Program-made: the position numbers and the translations under genes
Origin: Scenedesmus sp. ARA3
Taxonomy: Eukaryota > Chlorophyta > Chlorophyceae > Sphaeropleales > Scenedesmaceae
Length of the DNA stretch: 42,727 bases
Reading direction: 5' to 3'
Assembly (NCBI GenBank): GCA_004335835.1
Contig: RWJK01000948.1
Location: 4,957 to 47,683, forward strand
Shown: positions 32,861 to 42,727 of the stretch, in pieces
How the letters are laid out: every line of letters begins with the position of its first letter
How positions within the stretch are numbered: position 1 is the stretch's first letter
Notes under the pieces: generated by a model
Databases searched by the model: none
What the model was told of the DNA's origin: nothing
The model's input: the letters and a program-made list of their open reading frames with translations, nothing else

Positions 32861-33645
32861 AGCTCCAGCTGCTGCTGCTGTTGCAGCTCCAGCTGCTGCT
32901 GCTGCTGTTGCAGCTCCAGCTGCTGCTGCTGCAGCAACTGCTGTTGTTGATGCTGCAGCTGCTGCTGGTGCTGCTCTAGCCACTGCTGCGCCGGCACAGC
33001 ACCTGCAGCTGCAGCTGGGTGGTGCAGCTCTGCTGCATACTGGCCAGCATAGCAGTCGCCCTCCTCATCACTGCTGAGGCCTATGTTGCGCAGGAAGTCG
33101 TCCTCAGTGTCGTGCACGCCGTCCCAAGGCTCATCATCAGGCGCTGCCGCTGCAGCGTCTGCTGCGGCTGCTGCTGCATGGCCCCAGCCCGCTTCTGCAG
33201 CAGCCGCTGGCACGGCAGCGGCGATACCATGCTGCTGCTGCTGCTGCTGCTGCCCAGATGCCAGGCAGGAGCAGCTGTGACTGCCAGAGGAGGCAGCAGC
33301 ATGCCTCTTTGCTGCAGTTCTCCAATCAAACAACCTGTCTGCTGTTACCAGCCTCAGAGGGGCACGTTGAGCAGCGGCAGCAACAGCGAGCGGTTCTGGG
33401 AGCTGCAGGGCAGGCGGCGCTGCCGCTGGCTCTGCAACTGCTGCAGCTGCGGCTGCAGCTTCCACGCCAGGTGAGGAGGCTGGGCTGTTTGTGGCGCTGC
33501 CTGGCGCCACATTCCTCACTGGGCTGCCATGCAGTTGTTCGTGAAGGAACTCTTCATCGAAAGCTGCTGAGTTGAGCATATCGTGGCGATCATAATCAGC
33601 TGTAGGATCCGCAGGATACAGCTCGCCTGGGTCAGGCTGGTCCAT
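29980..33645 (-). CDS. P-family protein 2, unrecognised core in Ala/Gln homorepeats
   Basis: Exons 33645-32268, 31698-31588, 31154-31023 and 30563-29980 give 734 residues with every join in phase 1. The N-terminus is acidic (FDEEFLHEQ; later DTEDDFLRNIGLSSDEEGD). Ala- and Gln-rich stretches follow, then a core from about residue 392: VPWQHVNRPANN, GREQLVRRLAEML, YAQTGARW (exon 1), YIEFLEEVLGKEG and GSAPWPRPEEFKPLTVLLYL (exon 2), RLLRWLLGRDNITAAHAN (exon 3). Exon 4 starts with LPLQPVP, shared with P1. It holds two copies of PAHAQPAAAGLLQ between Gln runs. No known fold, signal peptide or membrane span is recognised. Acidic and Gln-rich flanks are typical of transcription-related proteins, which is only a hint. 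The start ATG 33645 opens directly into conserved sequence. Exon 4 also has a good donor at 30055, so the 3' end may be alternative. Confidence 0.65.
31411..31475 (-). repeat. Copy of the P2 exon 2 donor end inside intron 2
   Basis: GCCTGAGGAGTT(C/G)AAGCCCC and the donor GTGAGT recur 171 bp downstream of the functional junction at 31588. The copy keeps a canonical GTGAGT at 31416. Confidence 0.85.
31660..32180 (-). repeat. Five copies of the P2 exon 2 acceptor end
   Basis: CTGCAG/ACTACATC(A/G)AGTTCCT-like units start on the minus strand at 31698 (functional), 31825, 31952, 32055 and 32173, at spacings of 127, 127, 103 and 118 bp. They read YIEFLEEVLGKEG, YIKFLEKVLGTEG, YIKFLVKMLGTED, YIKFLEEVLR and a further decayed form. 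Copies 2 and 3 also share ACATCTTGCGTATGTTGTGC after the coding part. Confidence 0.92.
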
Positions 33646-34861
33646 GCTGACACCAGTGCAGCAGCTGAGCAGTGTGTCTGTGTCAGTTTCTGCTCCTGCT
33701 CTTGCTTAGGTCAAGCGTCCGCACTTCCTGCAAGTGGCCAGCAGGCAGCAACCCACCAGCCTGTCACCACTGCTTTGCTGGAAGACGTGATGCCAGTAGC
33801 ACAGCAAGTTGCTTGCTGTTACAATGCTGCTCTGCAGCTGCAAGTTAGTCAAATCATTGTCACAATCAAAACGCCATTTTAGCAAGGATGCTGGGCCCCG
33901 GGCCCGCCATGGGTTGCAACCGGCACTGCCGGGCAGGCAGCAGGGCTCGCACTCACAGTTTTGATCAGCACACAAGGCACGATGCGCATGTTGAAGAAAC
34001 TCTAATCACACTTGATGTTTTTATAACTGCTTTTCAAGGATCACTTTGTCGCTGTACGCGCTGTAGAAGCAGGAAAGGGCCTTCGTGATGTGTTTGCCCC
34101 TGTCCACCCTGCTCCTGCTGTACATGCTGCAATGACTGAAGGTGTCGGGCCAACATACCTCGAATACTGAATAATTGTTCGATACCTGGTGCACGCTTGA
34201 AGCAGACCAGTTTCCCGCCGTTCGGCTCGCTCTTTTGCTCTCCGGCTCTTGAAACTCTCCAGCTGTGGAACTGGCTATGTCTGGATGCTTTGAGGCTGCT
34301 AACACACTCCAATGTCAAGAACCATGGCTCTCTTGGACCTTGGAACTATAGTAGTGGGCCAGGATCAGCCAGGCTGTTGCCATGCCATGTGACGTGTGAC
34401 ATGCTGCCATTGCCTGCTAATAGGCCAGGCCACGAGACAGCAAACCCCATAAACTAGTAATTGATAGCGAGATTTCAAGTGGTATTTCAAGACCTCGAGC
34501 AACAGGTCCTGGCAGGTGGCCTGTGGCTTCACCCTTCAGCAACTATCTGAAATGCAACAGCTTCACCATCTCAAGCTTAGTAGACGCGCTGCACCCAAGC
34601 CACCCTCACAGCATAGCCGTGAAATCAGTCCAACACCTGCAGGTCATGACATGCTGCACATCTTCAAAACTTGACCAACAGACATCTGCTTGAACCAGGT
34701 GCTGCATAGCACTAGGGCCAGCCTGGCACACTGGGCATGCCCAGGAACACTGCAATGTGTGAGCAGCTGCTTACAGCTGAAGCAGCACGATGTTTTCACC
34801 GCTTTGAATGCTACTGGTACTGCTATTGCTGCTGGTGTTGCTGGCGTTGGTCAACTCCTCT
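33646..34861. other. Intergenic between P2 start and MYND copy B 3' end
   Basis: This contains the promoter of P2 on the left and the 3' UTR of MYND copy B on the right, with its TGTAA. Remaining open frames are short and unremarkable, and nothing else is supported. Confidence 0.35.
34771..34775 (-). terminator. TGTAA poly(A) signal of MYND copy B
   Basis: TGTAA on the minus strand, 87 nt after the stop at 34862. Confidence 0.55.
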
Positions 34862-35332
34862 TCACCTGCACAACATCCCAGCTGCCACCATGCGCCTGCA
34901 AGCCCGCTTGTGCCGCCGCCAGTCAGCTGCCTGGCAGGCTGCACTGCAGTAGCGGCAGCGGCAGCCAGCACACATCTTGCTGGCTGCTGCTGTCTCACTG
35001 GATCCCTCAAGGTTCTCACAGCCAGGGTTGTTGCACACTAGCCGCAGAGGCACTGCAGCTGCTACTGCCCTGCACAGCTGCAGCGCGTCTGCATACAGCT
35101 GACTAACATCCACCTGTGCGGAGCAGTGCTGCTGCTGCTGCTGCTGCTGCTGATTGCCTGTCTTTGAGTTGTCGTTGCCTGCAGCTGCACTGGTGCAGAC
35201 AGTACTACTGCTACTCAAACTGCTGCCTGCTGTAGTTGGTGCCTCCTGGACGCTGGCGGTGACCATCACAGATTGCAGGTCACCCCACTTGCTGCTAAAT
35301 GTGCGCATGCTTTGTTGCACGCGGCTGCCGCT

Positions 35333-35373
<41 letters not shown>

Positions 35374-35506
35374 CCAAGAGATCCAGCAAGTAGCTCCACT
35401 TCACCCTCGTCACGGTGCCGCTGCTGCTGCTACTGCTGCTGCCGCCATTGCTACAACCTCCTGGAAACATGCTGCTTGCAGCACCTGACGCATCTGCTGG
35501 GGTATC

Positions 35507-35537
<31 letters not shown>

Positions 35538-37437
35538 TGGCCTGCAGGTGCTACCCCCACCGTTGCTGCTGCCCTTGCTGCTGCAGTGCTTCCAGCCACA
35601 ATCGCCCCTGCTGCCGCAGCAGCTGCTGCATCCTCACCTACTAATGCCTCCAGCAAAGAGTGCAGCCGCTGGAAATGGGCCAGCAGGGCTACCTGCCACT
35701 GCCACCACTGCCCCTGTGTGCTGCGAAAGGCCCTGCCACCCAGCAGGCCCATTGTTGCAACAGCAGCTGCATCTGCTTGGCTCAGCTGCTGGCCTGGCTG
35801 CCACTGCAGCCTAAAGCGAGGCTTGGCCATGACACACCTGCAGCAGCAGCGGCGGCAGGTAGCAGCAGCAGCAGCCGCAATGCTTGGTCAGTTTGCAGTG
35901 CTGTACGAACAGCCTGACCGAGATTGTGCGGGCTGTAACAGTAATACAAGAACACAGCAACACGTTTAAAATCCTGGGTCGGCAAAGGGTGCCGATCGTC
36001 AGCCACCACAACAATGCACAGCTCACCTTGCAAAGAGCTGCGCTGGCGTGCTGCCTGCTGCCACTGCTGCTGCCTCCATTGCATCTGTCAGCACCACCAG
36101 CGACCTGGCCACCAGCACAGCCAGCAGCACGGCACTCACTCTGCACTGCTGCCAAGCAGCAGTGCTGCTGCTGCTCCTGCCGCTGCTTGCTGGGTCAGTG
36201 CAGCTTTCAAGCTGTGAGTTGCCGCCAATAACTTCCGCAGCTGCTGCACGCAAGCCTTCTGTTGCATTGCCCAGCATGCTGTGCAGCAGCTCTGGCACAG
36301 CAGCTGGAAAGTACTGCGCTGCCAACTCATCACTGTCTGCTACAGGCTGTGGCTGCCCCTGTGCTGCCCCTGCTGCCTTCATGCACGCTGCTGCACGCTT
36401 CACAACACTCGCCAGTGCTGATGCCAGTGCTGCAACTGCTGCTGTGTCTCTCAGCAGAACTGCACACTGCTGTGGGCCTGGCAGAGCACTGAAAGAGCTG
36501 CAGAGATGGCCTAAGAGCCGAGCAGCTGCCAGCAGATCAGCTGCTGCAAAGGCGGGTGAGCGCACACAGGCCTCCATGAGGCTGCAGTATGCTACTGGGT
36601 GGGCAGCTGCCAGCTGCGCCAGACCTGCGGCAGGCAACACATAGAAAAACCCAATGAACAACAGAGTAATTGTCATTGGGTACACAGCCAAACCATGGGT
36701 GCGCTTCCTTGCTAAAACTGATGCCGGGTGAGCGCCTGTTGTTGCACTTGGCAGTGCAACTGCTGCGCAACATCAGTGGCACAGGCGACATGCAGACAGC
36801 TTACAGCCATGGATCACATGCTATCATCATGCGTATGCCATTCAAGCCTCTCGTCATGGTGTCATCATGCCTACATAACCGATACATCCAGTATATGGGG
36901 TGGGCTACCCAAGGCTGCTCTGTGTTTTGGCCGCCCTCGTGGGGCGCAGGCTGGTGGCGTTATTAGTATGGCTTGATCAGCATTGTGGATATGATGAGAC
37001 TGCTTTGTAGCTGAGACTCACCAGTAGTCTGCTGCGCTGCGCCGCCGCTCCCAATGCAGCACAGGGCCAGCAGCTGCTCGCTAGGCTGCTGCTGCAGCAC
37101 CCGGTGCTGCTGCTGCTGCAGCACGCACAGCACAGCTGACACCGCTGGCAGGGCCGGAGCAGCCAGTGCACGCAGCAGCAGCAGCCCAGACTGTTGCAGC
37201 AGCTGCTGCAGACTGCTGTCAGGGTGAGGGCTGGACCCAAGCAGCTGCAGCTGCCGCAGCAGAAGGCCATTGCATGCCAGCATGGCAATCCCCATGGACT
37301 GCTGCAAGAGCTGCTGCTGCTCCTGCAGCTGCAGCAGCTGCTGCTGTTGTTGCTGCTGCAGCTGCTTCAGCTCACCCTCCAGCTGGTGGAACTGCTGGAT
37401 ACGCTGCTCCTGCTGCTGCTGCTGCTGCTGGTGCTGC

Positions 37438-37470
<33 letters not shown>

Positions 37471-37569
37471 GGCTGGTCTTCCAATGCATGGCCAAATGAT
37501 TGCTGCATCTGCTCACGCAGCCTGTGTACATCCTGCTGCATCAGCAGCAGCTGTTGCTGCAAGTCCTCC

Positions 37570-37607
<38 letters not shown>

Positions 37608-39516
37608 TGGCTCCTCAGGCACCTTCCTCTGCAGCTCCTCAAGTCGCTCAAGCAGCTGCTGCAGCATCTGCTGCTTCAGCTGTTCGTGCTGCAGTATCTG
37701 CTGCTGCAGCTCTGTCAGCTGCTGCATCCCTTTCTGTAGCTGCTCATCCCTGAGCTGCCACTCCTGGCGCTCCTGCTGCTGCATCAGCTGCTTTGAATTG
37801 CCCACCAGGACCTGCATCTGCGAGGACAGTAACAAAGCCAGATCCAGTGTCAGCTGCACCCCTGGAGTCGCCAGCACAGCCGGGTGCCTTGCACCCGTGC
37901 TGCTGGTGGTGCTGCTGCTGCTGCTGCCGCTGCTGGTGGTGCTGCTGCTGCTGCTGCGCTGTGCTCCATGCTCCAGGTACGTCCCCAGCAAGCACCCAGC
38001 GCTGAACACATTGTCAAACAGCTGCGGGCTCTGCAGCGGCTGCGCAGGCTGCTCTGAAACTGCAGCATCCTCTCCTGTGAAAATGCTCCATATGTCAGGC
38101 AGCTTTGCACACAGCCTTGCAGAGACAGCGTCCACGCACGCCTGACCATTTGGCAGCAGCTGCAGCAGCGGCTCGCAGAAAGACGGCCTGCTACCGTGCT
38201 GCTCACACCTCGCTTGAAGTAGGATGCCGCTGCTCTCTGCTGCAGCCGCTGCTGCTGCTGCTGCTGCTGTTGTTCCTGCTGCTGGCTGCTGCAGAGGGAT
38301 GTGGCATTGGTGGAACAGCTGCCACGCTGCATAAAGCTGCTGCTGCGATGCTGCTGCAAACAGCTCACTCGCTCCGCACGCATGCACACGCTGCCACAGC
38401 TGCTGCTGCTGCAGCTGCTGCTGGGGAAGCAGCTGAGACACAACAGACAGCCTCCCCACTGCTCCCAAAACAGAAACTTGCACTCGAGCAGCGTATGCGA
38501 CGACCAACCCCTGCACACCGTCACCTCTGCTCCTGCTGCTGCTGCTGCTGCTGCTGCCTGGTGGTGCTGCCAGTAACATGCTCAAAGATGCCTGAGCCTG
38601 CTGCATCACTGGCATGGCCATGCGTGCCACAACAGCAGCAGTTTCTGGTGCACTGCTGGTGCAGCTGCTGGCCGTGGACTGCCACAGCATCCATATCGCA
38701 GCATGAGCTGCCCACAGGTGCTGCAGCGGCGTCCAGCTCTGCTGCTGCTGCTGCTGCTGCTGCTGCAGTAGGCTCAGCCATGTGTCCAGCAGTCCTGCAG
38801 GATGCATGGGCGGGTGTGCGTTTGGGCAGCAACAAAACAGTGTGGATGCAGACACCATAACATCACAACGAAACAACGCACTAAGAACTTCAAGTTGCAG
38901 GTTTCTACACAACACAGATTTGAGTGTGCAAAATGTGCATTATGTCTTGTGGCGTTCACTCTCCTACTCTTTAGTCTTTGGTCGGGCCATGTGCTCATCC
39001 TATTGTGCCTCATACCGCCTTGGATGGTGCCAGAAACCATATCTAAATACCCTCTCAGAACCAAGAAAGATTCAGAACCACCAGACAACACACACAGGCG
39101 ACATGACCAACAGTCACCACTAAAACAGAATTTGCATGTGATGAATTCAATGAGCAAACAACAGAGAAGCATGGCGGGGCACTGTTCACAACAGCTGACA
39201 GTACAACAGTTTAGCGCACAGGAACGCTGCAGTGCACAACTCGACAGTTCTTATCCTGTGACGGTCTATGCAAGTGTCATCATGATGATGATGCAGTTGG
39301 TGAGGGTGCCAGGGCACGCTTGCCAGCTACAGGTGCAGCGACCAGCACATATGGTTTCTTTTGGAAGCCCAGATGCAGTGCTCAGCACGCCACACACCTG
39401 CTGTATCTAGTGCAGATGTCAGGCGCCCCACGAATTTATAAAGCATGCTGTTGCTTCTGCAGCTTCTACTGCTGCTTCTGCTGCTGCTGCTGCTCCTGCT
39501 GCTGCTGCTGCTGCTG

Positions 39517-39565
<49 letters not shown>

Positions 39566-40060
39566 CCTCCTCATCACTTGTGCTGCTGCTGGCAACAGCA
39601 TCCAGCAGCAGTGCCAGGCATGACACACAACTCAGCAGCTGTAGCCACAAAACTGTCCAGGACTGCGGCCCTCCGCTGCTTGCTGCTGCTGCTGCTGCTG
39701 CTGATACTTCGTCTGCTGTTGGGAGCTTTAAAACATCTGGCAGCTTCTGCAGCCATGCCAACAGAGTGGCCAGCAGCTCATGCAGCTGCTGCTGGTAGAA
39801 GACAGCAAACAGAAGTTCGTGGACATCGACGAAATCAATGTAATGGTCACATACTGCCGTGTAGACCGCACCCAAGCTGTGTGTGATGTCTGCTGACAGG
39901 CGTATGCTGGCCTTCACTGCCTCACTGGCTACAGCGCTGCTTGGGGTGGCAGGCGGTGGCCGCTGCAGCAGCTTGGCATGCCTGCTGGCCTTCCAGACGT
40001 TGCTGAACTTCCTGCAAGCCTCATTGGCTTCGAAGAGGGCTTCTGCTGCATCCCGTCGAG

Positions 40061-40095
<35 letters not shown>

Positions 40096-40151
40096 ATGCT
40101 GAGCTGAATGCTGCTGCTGCTGCCGCTGCTGCTGCTACGCCTGTTGTTCAC
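34862..40151 (-). CDS. MYND zinc-finger protein, copy B, intact, 1366 residues
   Basis: Exons 40151-39398, 38794-37022, 36624-36027 and 35837-34862. The phases (1, 1, 2) match at every junction and copy A shares the last two. The protein starts with a Ser-rich segment, then a helical region with VWKASRHAKLLQRPPP. Exon 2 contains a long Gln-rich probable coiled coil (LQQEQRLQ-type heptads, EELQRKVPEEPEQQ, HRLREQMQQ), predicted from composition only. Exon 3 carries LAQLAAAHPVAYCSLMEACVRS and ARSLVVLTDAMEAA. Exon 4 carries VKWSYLLDLLG and a C-terminal MYND finger (residues about 1310-1355): CNNPGC, then C-x2-C-x4-C-x3-C-x7-H-x3-C. The CNxPGCxNL first zinc pair is the form I recall from green-algal MYND proteins. 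No SET domain is visible, so a methyltransferase is unlikely; a protein-interaction scaffold is the best guess. The acceptors of exons 2 to 4 end in (C)TGC(A/G/C)G-type sequence after CTG or pyrimidine tracts. Confidence 0.85.
39473..39562. repeat. Long interrupted (CTG)n tract
   Basis: About 90 bp of CTG with TCC interruptions at the end of exon 1 of MYND copy B, read as Ser in the minus frame (long Ser run with occasional Arg). Confidence 0.9.
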
Positions 40152-41489
40152 CGTGTCAGTAGATACCGCAAGTTGATTATTTCAGCTGCTTATGCATGTT
40201 TTTCCAGTCGCAGACAGCCGTTGTACACTTCTAATGCTGATACAGGCGCCGGACTCAGTCCTGAACATATTTGGCGTACATCGAGCAAAGAACCTTCAAA
40301 TAAAATCACGTGACAACAAATTTACACATCACTTCCAACGTTAACGGCCAAACAGTGCGCGTGAGGGCACCCGGTGACATGACATGCTGTGTCAGCACAG
40401 CATGTGCAGTTCCAGCCAGCCAATTGCCTTTCCAGCTTCCCCAGAGCAGCCCACCCGACCTGCTGATGCATGAAGCGACGACGATTGTCACGACATGAGA
40501 GGTCAAGTCCACAGCTGCACCAGTGTGCACATCCAGACCAACTTGGCAAGATCAACCGATGAGATATCTCATACTGACATTGACCAGGCTGGAATGTGGA
40601 AGACAATGCTCTGCGCTGCGCAACTTCATGCAAGAGAATCACCACACAATCAACTCCATTTCACACGCACTCAACGCATTGCAGCTCTGTGTCAAGTGCA
40701 ACATGTTAAGCAACCACTTCGGTACCGCCCCTGCGCATGCGCCTCATCCTCTGCTGAGCAGGGCACACCATCAACAGCACAGAGTTTGCGGCACTTTGAT
40801 GCCACGTGCTGTAACCAAGATCTCACAGTGATGAAAGTTTGTAGAGCCGCTGTCTGACAGTAACAGGAGGCGTGCCACACAATTTTGCTGCCTGCTTCTT
40901 TCACCTTCATGAGCACTACCGCTCACACAACTCGCTGTCAGTCATCTTTCTGTCCCATCAACATGTAGTCAAAAGCGCCTGCTACTGATGACAGTACCAT
41001 GACATACAATCCAACATGTGCCAGATCAGTCAATCAACCAACAGTAGCCATACGGCCATGGTTGACTCTGTACCTGCCCTGCTACCTGCCTTCAATGGAA
41101 AGACTGCATTCTTGCTGCGCACAACAAGTCAACTGCCAACCTAAGATTGCTGCCTACAACAATGGGGTTCCTGCTGCACAACTGAACTGCATGGCTGTTT
41201 GGTGAAACTCCAATGCCTGTTGTACTGGAGCATGTTGCGGCAACGCTGCTGCAGTGAGGAATCAATCCAACCCTACCAGGAAGCAATCCACCCTACTTAG
41301 TATGAACAAAAAAGTACTCAATAAGGCGTCACCCACTGCCCAAAAGTGGTAACACGCAACCCTACTCTGTCGCTCTTCACAACTGCACACACAAGAACAT
41401 CAGATACACAAGCCACTGGGTCCAGCAGAGCCGTTGAGTTAGCAGAAAACGACGCTACTCTGGCACTGTTACGCAGCAGCGCAGTGCGG

Positions 41490-41840
41490 GGTAACCTCCC
41501 CACTGCTGAGTCAGCATGTAGGCAGCTGACAGGCGGCACTAATCATTCTCTGGCTGCCGAAAAAGACATATACGCAGTGAGTATATGGTGGGAAAAAAAC
41601 ACCAGCCACCATGGGGAGTTGCTGCACTGCTGAGTCAGCATGCAAGCAGCTGTGCTGATAGGCAGAACCACCCCGCCCCTGGCTCCACTTCCACAGTGAA
41701 CAAGCATTGAGAAGCGCAACTAGCCACCATGAGTTGCCGCACCAGCACCCCACCATCCATCATAGTGCTAACCTATGTCTGCTCAGCACGTGCAGGCAGC
41801 TGGGCAGCGCATGCTGTCCAATCGATCTACTACACGCTTT
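41490..41840. repeat. Degenerate tandem repeat with CTGAGTCAGCATG core
   Basis: CACTGCTGAGTCAGCATG(T/C)A(G/A)GCAGCTG occurs near 41501 and 41626, with a weaker form (CTGCTCAGCACGTGCAGGCAGCTG) near 41778. AG(C/T)CACCATG occurs between the units. The period is about 125-150 bp. On the minus strand the units read SCLHADSAV twice, so they resemble the exon-edge arrays elsewhere, but no intact exon is identified. Confidence 0.65.
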
Positions 41841-42025
41841 TCCAGCAAGAGCAATCAAGAGCAACCAAGGGAAGCTGCTTGGCAGTCCCAAACCACCAGA
41901 GCTGGCTTCCAAACCAGCTTGGCCCAGCACAGAGGCTGAACCAAACAAGCAAGGCCGGATACGGCCACATGCTGTGAGCATGCTGTTGAACGCCTCAAAC
42001 TGACTGCAGCGCAAATGCAATTCTT

Positions 42026-42075
42026 CACACATTTCACACATCTTCAGACATCTTCACACATCTTCAACATGCTCC
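42026..42075. repeat. (CTTCACACAT)n short repeat
   Basis: Four imperfect copies of a TTCACACATC-type word in tandem. Confidence 0.8.
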
Positions 42076-42344
42076 TGCACACCGCTGCGTTTGCATGCTC
42101 CTGCACACCACCCATGGTAGGGGGTTGTGTCATGACATTACAGTGACGTGAGCCTCGGGTCACTAACCCTCTTCCTGAATTTACGCACGCCAGAATAAGC
42201 CGGGGATGCTGTAGATTTTGTAACTTGTAACACACCACCCAGCACGCCATACAGGTCCCGACACACATTGCACCGCAATCCCAGCAACCATCACTCAGAT
42301 GAATATACTGCACGCCCCCATGTTGCGCACCCCTGCCTGGCTTT

Positions 42345-42671
42345 CTACCAGTCTGCAGGGTCGTCAGTGAACGGCCAGCTGGTGCCTACATCCCCGCCTG
42401 CAGCTGCGTGGCTGCCCATGCGCACATCGCCCATGTCTGCACCACATTGCACTGCCTCCATCTCCTCTATCCACTCCTGCTGCTGCTGCTCCGGCTGCTG
42501 CTGCTCCTGCTTGATCTCGCCAGACACTTCTGCGGAGGTAGCCATGTATGATGCGTGATGCACTCCTGCAGCTATTGCTGCTGCTGCTGCCGCCGCCACA
42601 CCTGTTGGCGCCATGGCTGAAGCGTCAGCCGCCCTGGATGGCATGCTGTTGTCTTGCAGGCTCACGTCAGG
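42345..42671 (-). CDS. Partial last exon of a gene running off the right edge, unknown protein
   Basis: A minus-strand frame runs from an acceptor CTGCTGCAG (exon start 42671) to a stop at 42345. It codes about 108 residues: SLQDNSMPSRAADASAMAPT, an Ala run, then IKQEQQQPEQQQQEWIEEME, and an acidic end DVGTSWPFTDDPADW. The frame is also open through the CTG run to the window edge, where it would read Leu. Splicing at the end of that run is more likely, because the same acceptor form is used by other genes here. No family recognised. The Gln/Glu-rich, acidic C-terminus resembles the other low-complexity proteins of the window. Confidence 0.45.
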   Translation of the reverse strand, partial: PDVSLQDNSMPSRAADASAMAPTGVAAAAAAAIAAGVHHASYMATSAEVSGEIKQEQQQPEQQQQEWIEEMEAVQCGADMGDVRMGSHAAAGGDVGTSWPFTDDPADW

Positions 42672-42673
42672 CT

Positions 42674-42727
<54 letters not shown>
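42672..42727. repeat. (CAG)n run at the right edge
   Basis: About 18 perfect CAG triplets (CTG on the minus strand) reach the end of the window. They lie directly upstream of the proposed acceptor of the partial gene. Confidence 0.95.

Larger units (their letters stand above)
40152..42344. other. Intergenic, no gene supported
   Basis: About 2.2 kb with lower CTG content. It includes the promoter of MYND copy B on the left and the 3' flank of the gene ending at 42345 on the right (TGTAA on the minus strand at 42142-42138). Open frames of up to 120 codons show no family features. Repeats near 41490-41840 and 42026-42075 are listed separately. Confidence 0.3.

Noticed and set aside
34170..34200. 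Possible tRNA T-loop word (TTGTTCGATACC)
   Set aside because: No matching A-box, acceptor stem or anticodon arm can be folded around it.
34862..35035. MYND copy B as a SMYD-type methyltransferase
   Set aside because: The finger is C-terminal, and no SET motifs are visible in the 1366 residues.
37166..38860. Several long + strand frames opposite MYND copy B
   Set aside because: These are poly-Cys, poly-Leu and poly-Ala shadows of the Gln-rich exon, whose paralogue is on the other strand.

Overview
The window looks like nuclear DNA of a green alga, probably a chlorophycean of the Scenedesmus/Tetradesmus kind (inference). It has spliced genes with GT-AG introns of about 190-1260 bp. TGTAA, the chlorophyte poly(A) signal, lies 3' of several genes. 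(CAG/CTG)n runs occur everywhere, in exons (Gln, Ala, Ser and Leu runs) and at intron 3' ends. I see no bacterial operon, rRNA, tRNA, CRISPR array or recognisable transposon. Gene models below were built by eye, by matching splice-site phase and by comparing paralogues inside the window.

Layout. 0.8-1.4 kb (+): a small secreted or GPI-anchored Pro/Cys protein. 2.5-4.9 kb (-): a three-exon low-complexity protein with an acidic C-terminus. 6.8-8.4 kb (-): a two-exon signal-peptide protein with a Lys/Glu-rich tail. 10.1-10.3 kb (-): a 59-codon gene for the B12/NDUFB3-type subunit of mitochondrial complex I, too short for usual ORF cut-offs. 10.7-13.7 kb (+), divergent from it: a five-exon eukaryotic phosphopantetheine adenylyltransferase (coenzyme A synthesis). 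14.8-18.9 kb (+): a large MYND-finger protein (copy A) with frame breaks. 19.8-25.0 kb (-): gene P1 of an unrecognised family. 25-29.5 kb: a spacer with minisatellites. 29.6-33.6 kb (-): gene P2, paralogue of P1. 34.9-40.2 kb (-): an intact 1366-residue MYND-finger protein (copy B), paralogue of copy A. 42.3 kb to the right edge (-): the last exon of a further gene.

Two points stand out. First, at least five genes carry decayed tandem copies of a segment that straddles an exon edge. The period is usually about 100-135 bp, and the copies always lie on the intron or 3'-flank side of the intact exon. This looks like a recurrent process that multiplies splice junctions. Second, P1 and P2 define a gene family with a shared core of about 150-170 residues spread over three exons, with identical splice phases, embedded in Ala/Gln homorepeats. 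I cannot match it to a known family. Two unrelated families (MYND and P) are each present as a pair within 25 kb, so the region is a rearranged local duplication.
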